From NCBI GenBank assembly GCA_018806915.1, contig JAGKQI010000100.1, positions 1,860,001 to 1,924,000 of the forward strand: a DNA stretch of 64,000 nucleotides, read 5' to 3'. Source of the stretch: Phytophthora colocasiae. Its lineage: Eukaryota > Oomycota > Peronosporomycetes > Peronosporales > Peronosporaceae. Below are positions 23,163 to 32,371 of the stretch, piece after piece. The translations under genes and the position numbers were made by a program. Each line of letters begins with the position of its first letter. Position 1 is the first letter of the stretch. The notes beneath the pieces are model-generated. The model saw only the letters and a program-made list of their open reading frames with translations, did not search any database and was not told the DNA's origin.

Positions 23163-24953
23163 TCACTTGGTCGGGAAGGCGTCGATGGCACCGTAGAAGT
23201 CCCAGAAATCGTCTCCAAGCAGCTCCAAGTTGTCGTCCTCCAGCCAACTGGCCTGTTGGCAGATCAAGTTGTCTTCCACGACGTAGTCGATGTGGTCTTT
23301 ATGGCGCACAGGAAGGTGACCACAGCCTGGACGGTGAGTATCTTTCGGTGAGGTGCACTTGACAGGCTGTGCAGTTGCAGCTTTAGCTTCGATCTTGGCG
23401 TTTGCAGGGGCCCGCTGGATCACTCCCAGTCTCGTGATGCTGTCTTGGCATACGAGATGGTTCTGCACCACATAGTCGCGGTGGTTTCCGTGCTGGATGG
23501 ACAAGTGACCGCAAGAACGATTGTGGCGCGAGTAGTCCAGCAGTGACGACGTTGGCGTTGACAAGCAAGCTTTCTCTGCAGCAGATTTCATTTGTGTAAC
23601 AGGGACATCTGGGAGAGTGGTGCTTGTTGATCCAGTATTGATACGAACCGGAGCTGGAGCCAACGGAGTCGCTTGCGGGATAGCAATTCCGACTGAAGCA
23701 GTGGTGTTGAAAGTCAAGTTCGGTTCGGGAAAGGTGTTCCCAGACAGCGTAGAGGTCGTCAGAAGGTCACTTGTTGCTGTGATGCTGTCTAACATGCTTG
23801 AATTGGAGCCTTCCTTCGATCCCAGGAGATTGTTCATTGGGGCTGTCGTGGATGGTAATGGCGTCAAGAGCTGGTCGAGCATATCCGACCCGTTAACCAT
23901 CTTTACTCCAGTAGCACCAGCGTTATCATCAGGCGGAGGGGGTCTCAATTCCAAGTGAGCAGGACAGCAGCTTGTACCGATCGTTGTTGACGGACAGTGA
24001 GGTGGGAACGCGTCCAGAGAAAACGGTAACGTCTCCTGGGACATCAAGAACGCGTCCAAAGACGAAAGCGCGGCGAGACAAGCTGGAGGCGAGTGGATGT
24101 GGTTCTCGGGGCATTTCAGCTCGTACCGTATCGATCTCGTCGGGGTGCTCAGACACGCAGCAGTGGCGGACATTTTACGTCGGTTTGTCATACACGTGGT
24201 GGTGATCGGCAGTGGGGCTTTCATTACTGGAGGCTCTGGTAGCAGTACGTCAGGGTTTAGAGCAACGTCAGTGGATGTAGCTCCTCCCACAAGTGGCGTA
24301 GCGACGTCACTAGGACAGTCACAACATTCGTCACCTGAGTCGATTCTCTTCGGGGCTGGAGTTACAACATCTTGACGAGGCGAAAGTTTACGCTTCTTGG
24401 TCTTTAGCTTCCCGGACGCGTCCGTCTGGTCTTCATGAAGTCGCTGGTGCTTATGCAGATCGAATTTACGTGCGAAACTTCGATCACAACCTGGAAATGC
24501 ACACGAGAAGGGTTTCTTACCGCTACAGAAAAACACACAGAACAGCTATCAGAAAAGTAACTAGGAACCATATAAAAAAAAATAAATAACTTACGTGTGA
24601 GTACGTTCGTGACTCAATAAATCCGACCGACGAGCGAAACACTTGCCACACTCATCATACTTGCAACGATACGGTTTCTCGCCCGTGTGGACTCGGTAAT
24701 GCACCTCCATGTCTGCTTTCCGTAAGAATTTTTTGCCACAGAATTTACACCCAAATTTCTTGTCCCCATTGTGGATATTCAAGTGTCTCTTGAGGTTTCC
24801 TTTGAGTTGGAACTCGCGTCCACAGCCTGGGAATGTGCATCGGAAGACCTTCTTGTCACCTGCTTTCTTGGTCTCCACAGGGTTGAATTCCGACGAACTA
24901 CCGAGCGACAACGCGTCCACCTTGGCACTTAACGCCAGTGGAGCCATATCCAT
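23163..24953 (-). CDS. C2H2 zinc-finger transcription factor with two C-terminal CGH(x4)H-type repeats
   Basis: Two exons on the minus strand, 24953-24595 and 24522-23163, joined by a 72-bp GT-AG intron inside the TGKKPF linker between fingers 3 and 4 (572 residues). The first ATG in frame is at 24953; the frame extends upstream only to a GTG. Four classical C2H2 fingers occupy residues about 39-61, 69-89, 97-118 and 127-149, with TGEKP-type linkers. A Ser/Thr/Pro-rich middle follows. Two copies of a 22-residue motif then appear: CGHLSIQHGNHRDYVVQ at about 457 and CGHLPVRHKDHIDYVVE at about 520, each ending with L-x-C-Q. The C-terminus is acidic and aromatic (LELLGDDFWDFYGAIDAF), like an activation domain. 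A sequence-specific nuclear regulator is likely. Metal sensing by the repeats is my inference. Confidence 0.85.
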
Positions 24954-26128
24954 CCACCTCAGTTCTTTTCCCCTCCAAGTCAGCGAATGGCGAATGACAA
25001 GCCTGGTCGTCAAAGAAAAGAGCTCTTCCAAGGGATTGGTACATGCGACCGCCGTCGGACAAATGCAGCGGAGACTGAATATTTGCTCGTGAACTGTTTG
25101 TCGCACAGTTTAAGAGCTCTGATTGTCTTTCAGAAAAGGGCCGATCTCGCCGTCGGACAACAAAAAAGCTCCTTTGCTTTAGAAGGCTCATAGTTAGAAG
25201 TTCTTACTTGTAGCTATTTTAGAACTGGTATTTAGTACATTGCTTGGGATAGCTTTAGTAATTTCTCCGAGAATTTGTCTAAGGGTCATTACATGCTATA
25301 GCGTATTTGACGGGCACATGTAGCTTGTGCTCTCAACTTTGCGTGTCCAAAAAGATTAACCCATTCAAGGTGTGTCGGAGGACATCTACATGTACAAGTG
25401 ACATGTTTCGTACAGCAACGAATTCGCCGCCTCCGGATAAAACCTATCACATGTACATACAGTACATGTATTACATCTCGTTCTCCAATCTCAGTGCTGG
25501 AGCCAGCCATGTTTCTAGGCTACCAGTAGTATTTTTTTTTTCAAACACGACTTTGGGCAAGTTCAAACGCTGATCAGTAGATTTTGTATTAAAATTGCAA
25601 CGCTATCTACTGTAGAATTTGTCGTGGAGTCAAATGGAGGCTGCCTTTGACGCTACATGTACGATGTTACATGTGGACGCTTACATAATTCTGTTGCTGT
25701 GTAATCATGCTTACACACGAAGTTTTCTCGTGTCTTGGCGGGAGAATCTAATCTTGAAGCACGCGCTGGGATGAAAAACATACAGCACGTAACAAACCTC
25801 GGTGACGAACAGCAGCGAATTTGCACACAGTGTTGGTCAAGGGTAGGTATGTGCAGTATTATAATATAGCGTAGAAAAGTTTTATGTTAGTCCAGAAGTG
25901 AACTACGTACAGCGAAATTATTCATAGTGTAGAATGCAAATTGACAGCATTTGCTACTTAAACGCATAAATTGCTCTTATAGCCGATTTGGTGGTCCAGG
26001 CCCTAACCATCTTTTTCACAGAGACGGAGCATTTTTGGTCGTCACAAATGACTGAAAACAAATGAGAGTACATGTATGTACAGTACAAACGTTTTTCATT
26101 AAAGACCCACAAAGTAGAACCGACCATC
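24954..26128. other. Intergenic region with several TACATGTA palindromes
   Basis: About 1.2 kb, AT-rich, between two minus-strand genes. I find no supported gene. The octamer TACATGTA occurs at 25387-25394, 25463-25470, 25654-25661 and 26069-26076, four times in under 700 bp. Near-copies (CACATGTA, TACATGTG) lie between them. Confidence 0.6.
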
Positions 26129-27040
26129 TTAGCGCGTTCCAAGACACGTAGCACCAAACTGCGGCTTGAGTTTGTCCTCAATGACTTTGTTTAGGATCGC
26201 AACAGCCGCCTTCTGCGCCACTTCAATGACGATCTTATAGGTCGTCCCCTTCTTGTTGATCTCATCAGCAGTGAAGTCAAGCAATGCGCTCGTAAGTTGC
26301 GTAATTAAAACGCTCTGGCCTTCAAAGGCAAAGTCCAATGCCGTGATCTTGTCAAAACCCACTGCAAGATCTTGGATCGACGCGTCCACGAAGCGAGTGA
26401 GCACTCGAGTGACCAAAAGATCCAATTGACTCGTTAACGCGTACGTTAGGATGTTGCTCACCGTGACATTCTTACATTCGGTGGCCGACACACCAGCAGC
26501 ACAGCCGAGCATGTCAAATGTTCCGTTGAGACCCAAACTTAACAGGTCAAGACCCAGTGTGACATCAACACCAATGACTGCTGGGGGACAAGTTGAAGGG
26601 TGCAGGATGTCGGTCCAGCAGATCTGGTACCATTTGTGATTGAGCTGTTCGACCTCCAGCTCGATCGTCGCTGATACTTGTAGGTTGCCAGAGAAATCGG
26701 CTCCAATTTGAAGCGAATCGTGCGACGTCACATTGATGTGGCGAGGAACGACCGTCGTGATGCCCGTGATGTTGAGCTGTTTAATGTCGGCAGCGAAGTT
26801 GAAGTCCATACCCAAAAGAGAGAAGGATTCGGCCGCAACGTTGGTATTTTCGATGATCAAAGGGTCGTCGATGAAGCTGGAGAGCAGGTTACTACTCACT
26901 GCCAAGTCCAGTACAGCATTGAGGGAACTGAAGTCGGTGGTACGTTCGGTGAAGTTGACGGCGACGCAGTCAGACAAGTCGGCGGCGTTGACGCCGACTA
27001 GAGCGAAGGATGCGGCGACTGCGGACAGGAAGAACTTCAT
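26129..27040 (-). CDS. Secreted protein of unknown function, possibly TULIP/BPI-like
   Basis: Single-exon gene of 303 residues. MKFFLSAVAASFALVGVNA is a clear signal peptide and there is no later membrane anchor, so export or vesicle-lumen location is expected. The mature protein has several N-glycosylation sequons and paired Cys residues (CWTDILHPSTC, MLGCAAG...ECKN). Long alternating hydrophobic stretches such as VDVTLGLDLLSLGLNGTFD and a C-terminal amphipathic part resemble lipid-binding TULIP folds. That is only an impression of pattern, not a recognised family match. A good initiator sequence lies just upstream at 27051-27062. Structure prediction would decide the fold. Confidence 0.8.
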   Translation of the reverse strand: MKFFLSAVAASFALVGVNAADLSDCVAVNFTERTTDFSSLNAVLDLAVSSNLLSSFIDDPLIIENTNVAAESFSLLGMDFNFAADIKQLNITGITTVVPRHINVTSHDSLQIGADFSGNLQVSATIELEVEQLNHKWYQICWTDILHPSTCPPAVIGVDVTLGLDLLSLGLNGTFDMLGCAAGVSATECKNVTVSNILTYALTSQLDLLVTRVLTRFVDASIQDLAVGFDKITALDFAFEGQSVLITQLTSALLDFTADEINKKGTTYKIVIEVAQKAAVAILNKVIEDKLKPQFGATCLGTR

Positions 27041-27910
27041 TCTCGACTGAGTTGGAATGAGCTTGAGCGGGACAATTGAATTGTGAATGACTCGGACAAT
27101 GGAAAGCTCGGCAGTTGAAGTTGTAGGTGTACCACATTTGTCAAAAGCTGATCGGTGTATTGTACATCTGTTGAGCTGGGCTGCAAGCAGGAATTACATG
27201 GTGTTTGATCTTTCTAAACCAGATCTTTTCAAACCAACTACGATATGTCTGCCCGACCCATTTAAAAGGGGTAGACTTGCTGTGTGAATTGTATTGGACA
27301 ATGTCGAGTATGAAAAGTAAAATTCGGAACGACTATCTCAACAACTTCAACCACTTCAACTTTGACTCTGTACCACCAATTTCGATCGTAGAGTGTAGAC
27401 CCAACGCCCAATAAACTCAATTCCAGGCACACGACCTCGACCTCGGCGGGAAAAATGACGACGAGACTTCAACAGTAGCTGGCTGGGTGAGATCAGCCAT
27501 GTACCTCCTTTTCGTACATTGGAAAACCTGTCCTTCAACTTCAACCCACAAGATTAGTCCTCTAGACCAGCACTTCCTTGCCGGTTGACCAAGCCAGCGA
27601 AAGGTTCTTCACTCCTAAATGCAATCAGCAACCCCCTCCCATACACACACACGCACACTACACGAACGACAGAATAGGTTTTGGATCATTAAAGGTGGAT
27701 AATCTCGCAAGAAGAACATCTTTTTTCGACTTGCATTTGTAGTGTAAGACTTCACTGATACAAAAGTAATTGCTTGGAGTTGAGGCGTTGTGCACACGAA
27801 ATGCTTGAGTGATTGAAAAGGGAGTGTGACTGTGCGATATTCGTCTGGCTACCTATCTCTAATTTTTATGCTAGATGGATGAAGATCCGAAGTGAGCTAC
27901 CGAGATAATG
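27041..27910. other. Divergent intergenic region without a supported gene
   Basis: About 870 bp between the leftward secreted-protein gene and a rightward unknown gene. It contains promoter-proximal sequence for both and a CA-rich patch at about 27640-27657. Open frames are short and show no domain. Confidence 0.5.
27051..27062 (-). promoter_or_regulatory. Initiator of the secreted-protein gene
   Basis: On the minus strand the sequence reads GCTCATTCCAAC. It matches all of the GCTCATTYYN initiator half but not the flanking CAWTTT half. It lies 10-22 bp before the ATG at 27040, so the leader would be very short. Confidence 0.45.
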
Positions 27911-27926
27911 GTTCATTATCAAATTT
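27911..27926 (+). promoter_or_regulatory. Inr+FPR-like core promoter
   Basis: GTTCATTATCAAATTT matches 13 of 16 positions of the oomycete core-promoter consensus. It lies about 50-60 bp before the ATG at 27975, which supports the small unknown gene being transcribed. Confidence 0.5.
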
Positions 27927-27974
27927 TCCTATAACTTCACAGCGAGATCCCCATCCGCAGAAACCCTGAAGACG

Positions 27975-28442
27975 ATGTCAGTGCAATCTCTCTCCACAGT
28001 CGCTGATTCCAAGACCTCAGCTTCCTTCAAGCCCACCCCGATTTCCACTGAGATAACCTCCTTCATTGACTGCTTTTTCGGCAACTGGACGGCAACGACG
28101 GCCAAGACTGAAGAGAATCACAGAAAAGCCCAACTCCAACTGGAAATGGATAGAACTCTGCCCCAAGTGAAGCAAATTCAAGACGAGAAACTTGACGAAG
28201 TTGTCGAAGGTGAGGAACAAAAGCCTCAGCAGAATCCGGAAATCCGTGAACCTTCAAAGACCGCTGCCAGCGAGGCGGAGCATGCGCGTACCAACTGGTT
28301 GGAGCTTCGAGAACGTGTGGAGAATGTCGGCCCGCGAGTTTTTGCGTACCACGACGACCCAAAGTTCCTGCAACAATGCGAAGATGCCAAGCAGCGCCGG
28401 GCTACAGCTGCAGCAATGTGCATCAGCCCAAGCTGGCACTGA
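27975..28442 (+). CDS. Unknown hydrophilic protein, 155 residues
   Basis: I do not recognise this protein. It begins with a true ATG about 50 bp after an initiator-like promoter (27911-27926). There is no signal peptide or membrane helix. The middle is rich in Glu, Gln and Lys and predicted helical (KAQLQLEMDRTLPQVKQIQD, KLDEVVEGEEQ). The C-terminal third includes WLELRERVENVGPRVFAYHD and ends near two Cys-containing segments. No intron is needed. Composition and promoter suggest a real, lineage-restricted gene, but coding evidence is modest. Confidence 0.5.
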   Translation: MSVQSLSTVADSKTSASFKPTPISTEITSFIDCFFGNWTATTAKTEENHRKAQLQLEMDRTLPQVKQIQDEKLDEVVEGEEQKPQQNPEIREPSKTAASEAEHARTNWLELRERVENVGPRVFAYHDDPKFLQQCEDAKQRRATAAAMCISPSWH

Positions 28443-29059
28443 ATCCGACCGTAGTTTCTGCTCCAAGTCAGTAGATGAAACGTAAAGTAATTTCTCAAAC
28501 ATCATGGTAAAGCGCTTGTCTTGTCCGTTTCTGCTACTCAAAACACACACCGGCAACAGCATTGGAGCCGGCGTCATCGCTGTTCGATTACGAAGCGCCT
28601 TTTAGTTGAAGAGTATCTCGGATTTGCACGGCAACTCTTGTCGTCTCGGTGGTCGATTGTCAATTCGTCGGATCCAGCCACCGTTTGTGGCAAAATGGAA
28701 ACGTTCTTCCGTCGATAATAGTCACAATATTCGTCTGTGGCTCAGAGCTGCACGGTTGTACGTCAGACGTGGGACTCTTACGGCTCCAAGCACCAAAAGC
28801 GCTTCGAAAATGGGAGTGCCACCGAGATATCCAAGCAGACACCACGAGTCCGGCATAATGGAGCAATTGGAAAAACCGTGTTTTATTAGATATTTGTGCG
28901 TGGAAACCTCACCGCCCCACATCACTGCAGCGTGAATCTGTCTGTGTTTCTTGGCAACTTGAACGCGTCCTCAGTTTGGTCCGCCACCACTTTTCATTCT
29001 TTCTCATCAGACGCGACGCGTACATTGACGACCACTTTTCACCTTTCGACCACCAAAAA
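28443..29059. other. Intergenic region, no gene supported
   Basis: About 620 bp. Several overlapping open frames exist on both strands but none starts with a plausible ATG and none shows a domain. The last ~90 bp before 29060 are rich in TTTTCA and CACTTTTC, pyrimidine-rich sequence typical of an oomycete transcription start. Confidence 0.45.
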
Positions 29060-29452
29060 ATGTCAAACTCCATTGACAATGAGAACGTCGAGCACCGACT
29101 CGTGCTGCATCCCCCCACGGGGAAACTGGTGCAAGTCCCTGTCGACCACCGAGTGAGCCCTCCGAGTCCACGAGATGAGAACAGATGCAAGTACAAAGGC
29201 TCCCGTTGTGAGAACCCGCGTAGTTTCAAACGTAGTGGAGAACTGCACAACCTGTGCGAGTTTCACCGTGAAAAAGCCAACGCCAACCAAGGGCGATTCG
29301 ATGCCAAACTGCGACAACGTCGAGACAGTGAGCAACCGTCGGAGATTTCGAGTCTTCCCGAGCCAATTCGGAGGTCGGAAGACCCCCCAACGCCACCTTT
29401 GAACGAATGGGAGGCTGAACTGCTACTGAAGACCATTCAAGACAGCGGCTGA
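29060..29452 (+). CDS. Small protein with C-x6-C-x15-C-x2-H (WRC-like) putative zinc-binding motif, member A
   Basis: 130 residues from the ATG at 29060; the open frame extends upstream only via a TTG. The N-terminus carries a short motif (LVLHPPTGKLVQVPVD) shared with the gene at 30335. Residues 43-69 hold the family motif: CKYKGSRC, then 15 residues including FKRSGELHNL, then CEFHR, followed by EKANANQ. The C-terminus is acidic with leucines (SSLPEPI, NEWEAELLLKTI). The basic region after the motif suggests nucleic-acid binding. The arrangement of three Cys and one His recalls plant WRC domains, but the spacing differs and I know of no named family for it. Three paralogues lie in this window, at 30335, 40311 and 42707. 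Confidence 0.75.
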   Translation: MSNSIDNENVEHRLVLHPPTGKLVQVPVDHRVSPPSPRDENRCKYKGSRCENPRSFKRSGELHNLCEFHREKANANQGRFDAKLRQRRDSEQPSEISSLPEPIRRSEDPPTPPLNEWEAELLLKTIQDSG

Positions 29453-30334
29453 ACGAGCTGGAGACACATCCAGCGCTGGCCGAAAGCAGCTGGAGAGCAG
29501 CATTGTGAGCCGTAATTGACACCTGGTATTAGAGTACATGTAGACCTTGAGGTCATCTTGGAGCTTTTTGTCCTGAGTTTGGATCTCTTCATAGTTCCAT
29601 TCATCCAAAGGTGAAAGATTACCACTACTTGATGAGTCAGGCCTCTGCGTTCTTCGCCATAGAGAGCGATGGGAATTTTGCCAAGCCTGGCTATGACTGC
29701 GATCAACTCAAGTACGGGGCGGTACCATATTCATGCCCTGATAACGCGGCAAAAGTCTGCATGTATCGCCATCAAGGCAGGCTCCGTTTCACATCGATTT
29801 GCATGTGTCCGGGCGCGAGAGCCTGCTGCTGGGCAGCTAAAGGCCGTCTCCGTTGATCGTAATGCTGGCGACGGCGTTCTTCGGACCTCTGACCGCGCGA
29901 GAGGTGGTACGGCGGCGCCGGCCTCAATGGCGGAGCGGGCGAGATTGCTGCTGTCGCACGAGCCTCAAAGCTTTTACCCCCAGGCAAAGCTCGAGATATC
30001 CGAAGACTGTAGGCAAACATGATTTAATAGCACGTTGCCGACAAGGCCAACCGTTCTCGCCTCTTGCTTGCTAGTTACCCATTGAGCTACTCCCGTTAGC
30101 AGAGACTTTCATCACGTACCCTCATCATATTCGAGCTGGATATCACCTGTGACGGCCGTCCAGTGCTGACGGCCACAGTAAGCCTTCGTCAGGCGGTCTT
30201 GCGAGGCTTCTCTCGCCTGTCTCCCGCCTCGACCTACGTCAGATCCCACCCGAGAAGACCAGCACTCGCCATTTTTCCAGCTCGGAGCACACGTCCGCTT
30301 TGTTTCGACCGGCAAAAGCTACGAGTAGGGTAGG
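29453..30334. other. Intergenic region, no gene supported
   Basis: About 880 bp between two paralogous genes. One TACATGTA lies at 29535-29542. A tRNA-like A-box sequence occurs on the minus strand around 30068-30102, but no tRNA can be folded (see rejected items). Nothing else is recognised. Confidence 0.45.
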
Positions 30335-30847
30335 ATGGACCCGAGACTACTGGATGAGGACGGACACAAACTCGTAACGCTACCTACCGGCGGACGCGTC
30401 GCCGTGCCGTATGACCCGCTGTTCGAGGCGGAACGTGCCGCCGCCGAAGCTGCACGGGCCGTCGACCCGCCTGACGAACTGCGCTGCAAATACAAAAGCA
30501 CGCGCTGTATGAACTTGAGGGCTAAGAAGCGCAACGGAGAGCTGCACAACTTCTGCCAGATGCACCGCGAACGCGCCAACCAAAACCAGCGCAACTCGGA
30601 GCAACGCAAACGGAGTAGCAAACAGGGCACGCGCAGTCGACGGGGCTCTAACCAAAGCGCGTCGGACAACCAGCGAGACGACGTCAATATGGATGAAGCA
30701 GAGCACAAGACAACCGCAGTGTTCAGTCCACATATTAACATCCCAGAACCCCTGCAAGGCACGGAGAGTCCATTGCCAGAACCAACGTACGACGAATTAA
30801 AGGAGACGGCGATGCTACTGAGCTTCCCAGACCGAGAACGGGAGTAA
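30335..30847 (+). CDS. Protein with C-x6-C-x15-C-x2-H (WRC-like) putative zinc-binding motif, member B
   Basis: 170 residues, single exon, true ATG at 30335. The N-terminal motif LVTLPTGGRVAVPYD parallels that of the neighbour at 29060. The Cys/His motif spans residues 51-77: CKYKSTRC, fifteen residues with KKRNGELHNF, then CQMHR, and then ERANQNQR. A strongly basic stretch follows (RKRSSKQGTRSRRGSNQS), suited to nuclear import or DNA binding. The C-terminus again has LPEP and an acidic, leucine-containing helix (YDELKETAMLLSF). The shared N-terminal, central and C-terminal blocks mark A and B as tandem duplicates. A regulatory role is inferred only. Confidence 0.8.
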   Translation: MDPRLLDEDGHKLVTLPTGGRVAVPYDPLFEAERAAAEAARAVDPPDELRCKYKSTRCMNLRAKKRNGELHNFCQMHRERANQNQRNSEQRKRSSKQGTRSRRGSNQSASDNQRDDVNMDEAEHKTTAVFSPHINIPEPLQGTESPLPEPTYDELKETAMLLSFPDRERE

Positions 30848-31207
30848 ACTCGAGATCGACTAAAAGCAACTTTTTTTTCATCCACCCACTTCACTACGTT
30901 ACGAAGTATTAAAAACGTATAGAAATTCTTTGCTGTCCAACATGGAGAAGCTCACCTTTGCACAACTTACCAGCAGAGTCACTTGATCTTCTTGGTGTCC
31001 TCTTCAACATCGACTCAATATGAGTATATGTCCCGTCTCAAAGTTCGTTGTAAGAAAGGATGATTGGTTGAAAATAAAAAATAATCCTTACAAACAACTA
31101 GTCAAAATCAAAATGGTCCTATTCCAAGTCTGCGCCCGTCTCATATTTTTAAACTCTTTTTCATTAGTTAAAACTACTCGTTAGGAATTATTCTATGCCA
31201 TTAGCCC
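30848..31207. other. Short intergenic region, AT-rich
   Basis: About 360 bp between two rightward genes. It is AT-rich with several TCATTAG- and CAAAATCA-like stretches. I see no gene, repeat or RNA. Confidence 0.45.
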
Positions 31208-32347
31208 ATGATGTCGCCCCGCCGTCGCTGCTCCTTCTCCTTGGACGAGAAACGCCGCGTCTTGGAGCATCTGCGAGCCTGTGGCCACGTGCGAGAGACC
31301 ATCGAGTTCTTTTACCCTTCATTACCAGCCGAAAGCTACGACGCACGGCGGCGTCTGGTCCTCGGCTGGAGGAAAAACGCGCAGAAGATTCTACAAGGTG
31401 CTGCGACCCGTCAAGGAGCCGCTAGGAAGCGCATGCGCAAGCCGAAAAGACCTAAACAACGGCCGCCGATACCTCAAGGTCTCGTAGACGAAGTGACAGA
31501 GCAGAAGGAGACTTTTCCGGACGAAAACGACCAAGAAATGGACCAGTTTGAGCCTGTTGAACACAGAAATGCTCTACAGGATCCAGAACAGGACGCAGAA
31601 CTGCAGGATCAGGTGCAGGACGAACCAGGGATTCAGGATCTCATTGCTACGGCTGTAGAGCAGTCCACCAGGCTACAAGAAGCTCCAGAACAGCCTCAGT
31701 TTCCAGTCGACGACACAAGATCAGGGTCAGGATCAGGGTCAGGGTCAGGGTCAGGGTCAGGAGGTGAAGGAGACCATGAACAGGAGCCTGAAGCTGCCCC
31801 AAAGGGAATCAAGCGGAACTCCTTCTCACTGGACGAGAAGCGGCGCGTGCTGGAGCACTTGGCGACGAGTAAAAACGCCCGTGAGACGATCGAGAAGTTC
31901 TATCCGGATCTGCCGCCTGAGGAATTCAAGACCCGACGCCGTACGATCTGGAGATGGCGTACATGCAGAGAGCAGATCGAGGCCGGCTGCGCAGACGACA
32001 AGGCCAGTGCAAGGAAGAAGATGCGGCCCCAAGGGATCGTCTGTCAGCGCGGCCCGAAACACGTGGGGCCGCAGGACGTGGTGGATCGCCTCCTGACGTC
32101 CGTCAACAAGGCAGAGCAGCGCGCGCTTAAGCGGAATCGAGAGCTACGACCGGCTCCTGCACCTGCTGCCCTGCTGCCAGAGCCTCAGGTCGACGCTATC
32201 GTCTTCTCTGCGCTTGGACTGCCACCTACGACGCGGTTCCCACGTTCCGAGTCGGATGTGCCGACTACATGTACTACGAGCACAGCTGGTGCGTCGACGA
32301 TGAGGCCGCTTGAGCGTGGAAACGTGTTCGCTATACGTCGAAGGTGA
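31208..32347 (+). CDS. Protein with duplicated CENP-B/psq-like helix-turn-helix region
   Basis: 379 residues from ATG ATG at 31208/31211. Two halves repeat each other. Residues about 8-98 begin with CSFSLDEKRRVLEHL and residues about 204-295 begin with NSFSLDEKRRVLEHL. Both continue with a RETIE-(F/K)-FYP-x-LP segment, a (T/A)RRR...W block, an A-RK-MR block and a PQ-x-VD block. Each half looks like the helix-turn-helix of CENP-B/pogo or psq DNA-binding domains. The linker is acidic and Gln-rich and includes a Ser-Gly run encoded by a TCAGGG hexamer repeat. The C-terminus is Pro/Ala-rich. There is no transposase catalytic domain, so a DNA-binding protein possibly derived from a transposase is the best reading. 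Confidence 0.75.
   Translation: MMSPRRRCSFSLDEKRRVLEHLRACGHVRETIEFFYPSLPAESYDARRRLVLGWRKNAQKILQGAATRQGAARKRMRKPKRPKQRPPIPQGLVDEVTEQKETFPDENDQEMDQFEPVEHRNALQDPEQDAELQDQVQDEPGIQDLIATAVEQSTRLQEAPEQPQFPVDDTRSGSGSGSGSGSGSGGEGDHEQEPEAAPKGIKRNSFSLDEKRRVLEHLATSKNARETIEKFYPDLPPEEFKTRRRTIWRWRTCREQIEAGCADDKASARKKMRPQGIVCQRGPKHVGPQDVVDRLLTSVNKAEQRALKRNRELRPAPAPAALLPEPQVDAIVFSALGLPPTTRFPRSESDVPTTCTTSTAGASTMRPLERGNVFAIRRR
31721..31762 (+). repeat. TCAGGG/TCAGGA hexamer repeat, seven units, in coding sequence
   Basis: Seven consecutive hexamers (five TCAGGG, two TCAGGA) encode an alternating Ser-Gly run in the linker between the two HTH-like regions. The 6-bp unit keeps frame, so length changes would vary the linker without breaking the gene. 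Confidence 0.95.
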
Positions 32348-32371
32348 ACGCAGACAGAGCGGGGTAATAAT

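Noticed and set aside
30068..30102. tRNA-like A box on the minus strand (TAGCTCAATGGGTAA)
   Set aside because: No matching D-stem partner, anticodon arm or GGTTCRANNCC B box follows, so neither a tRNA nor a SINE is supported.
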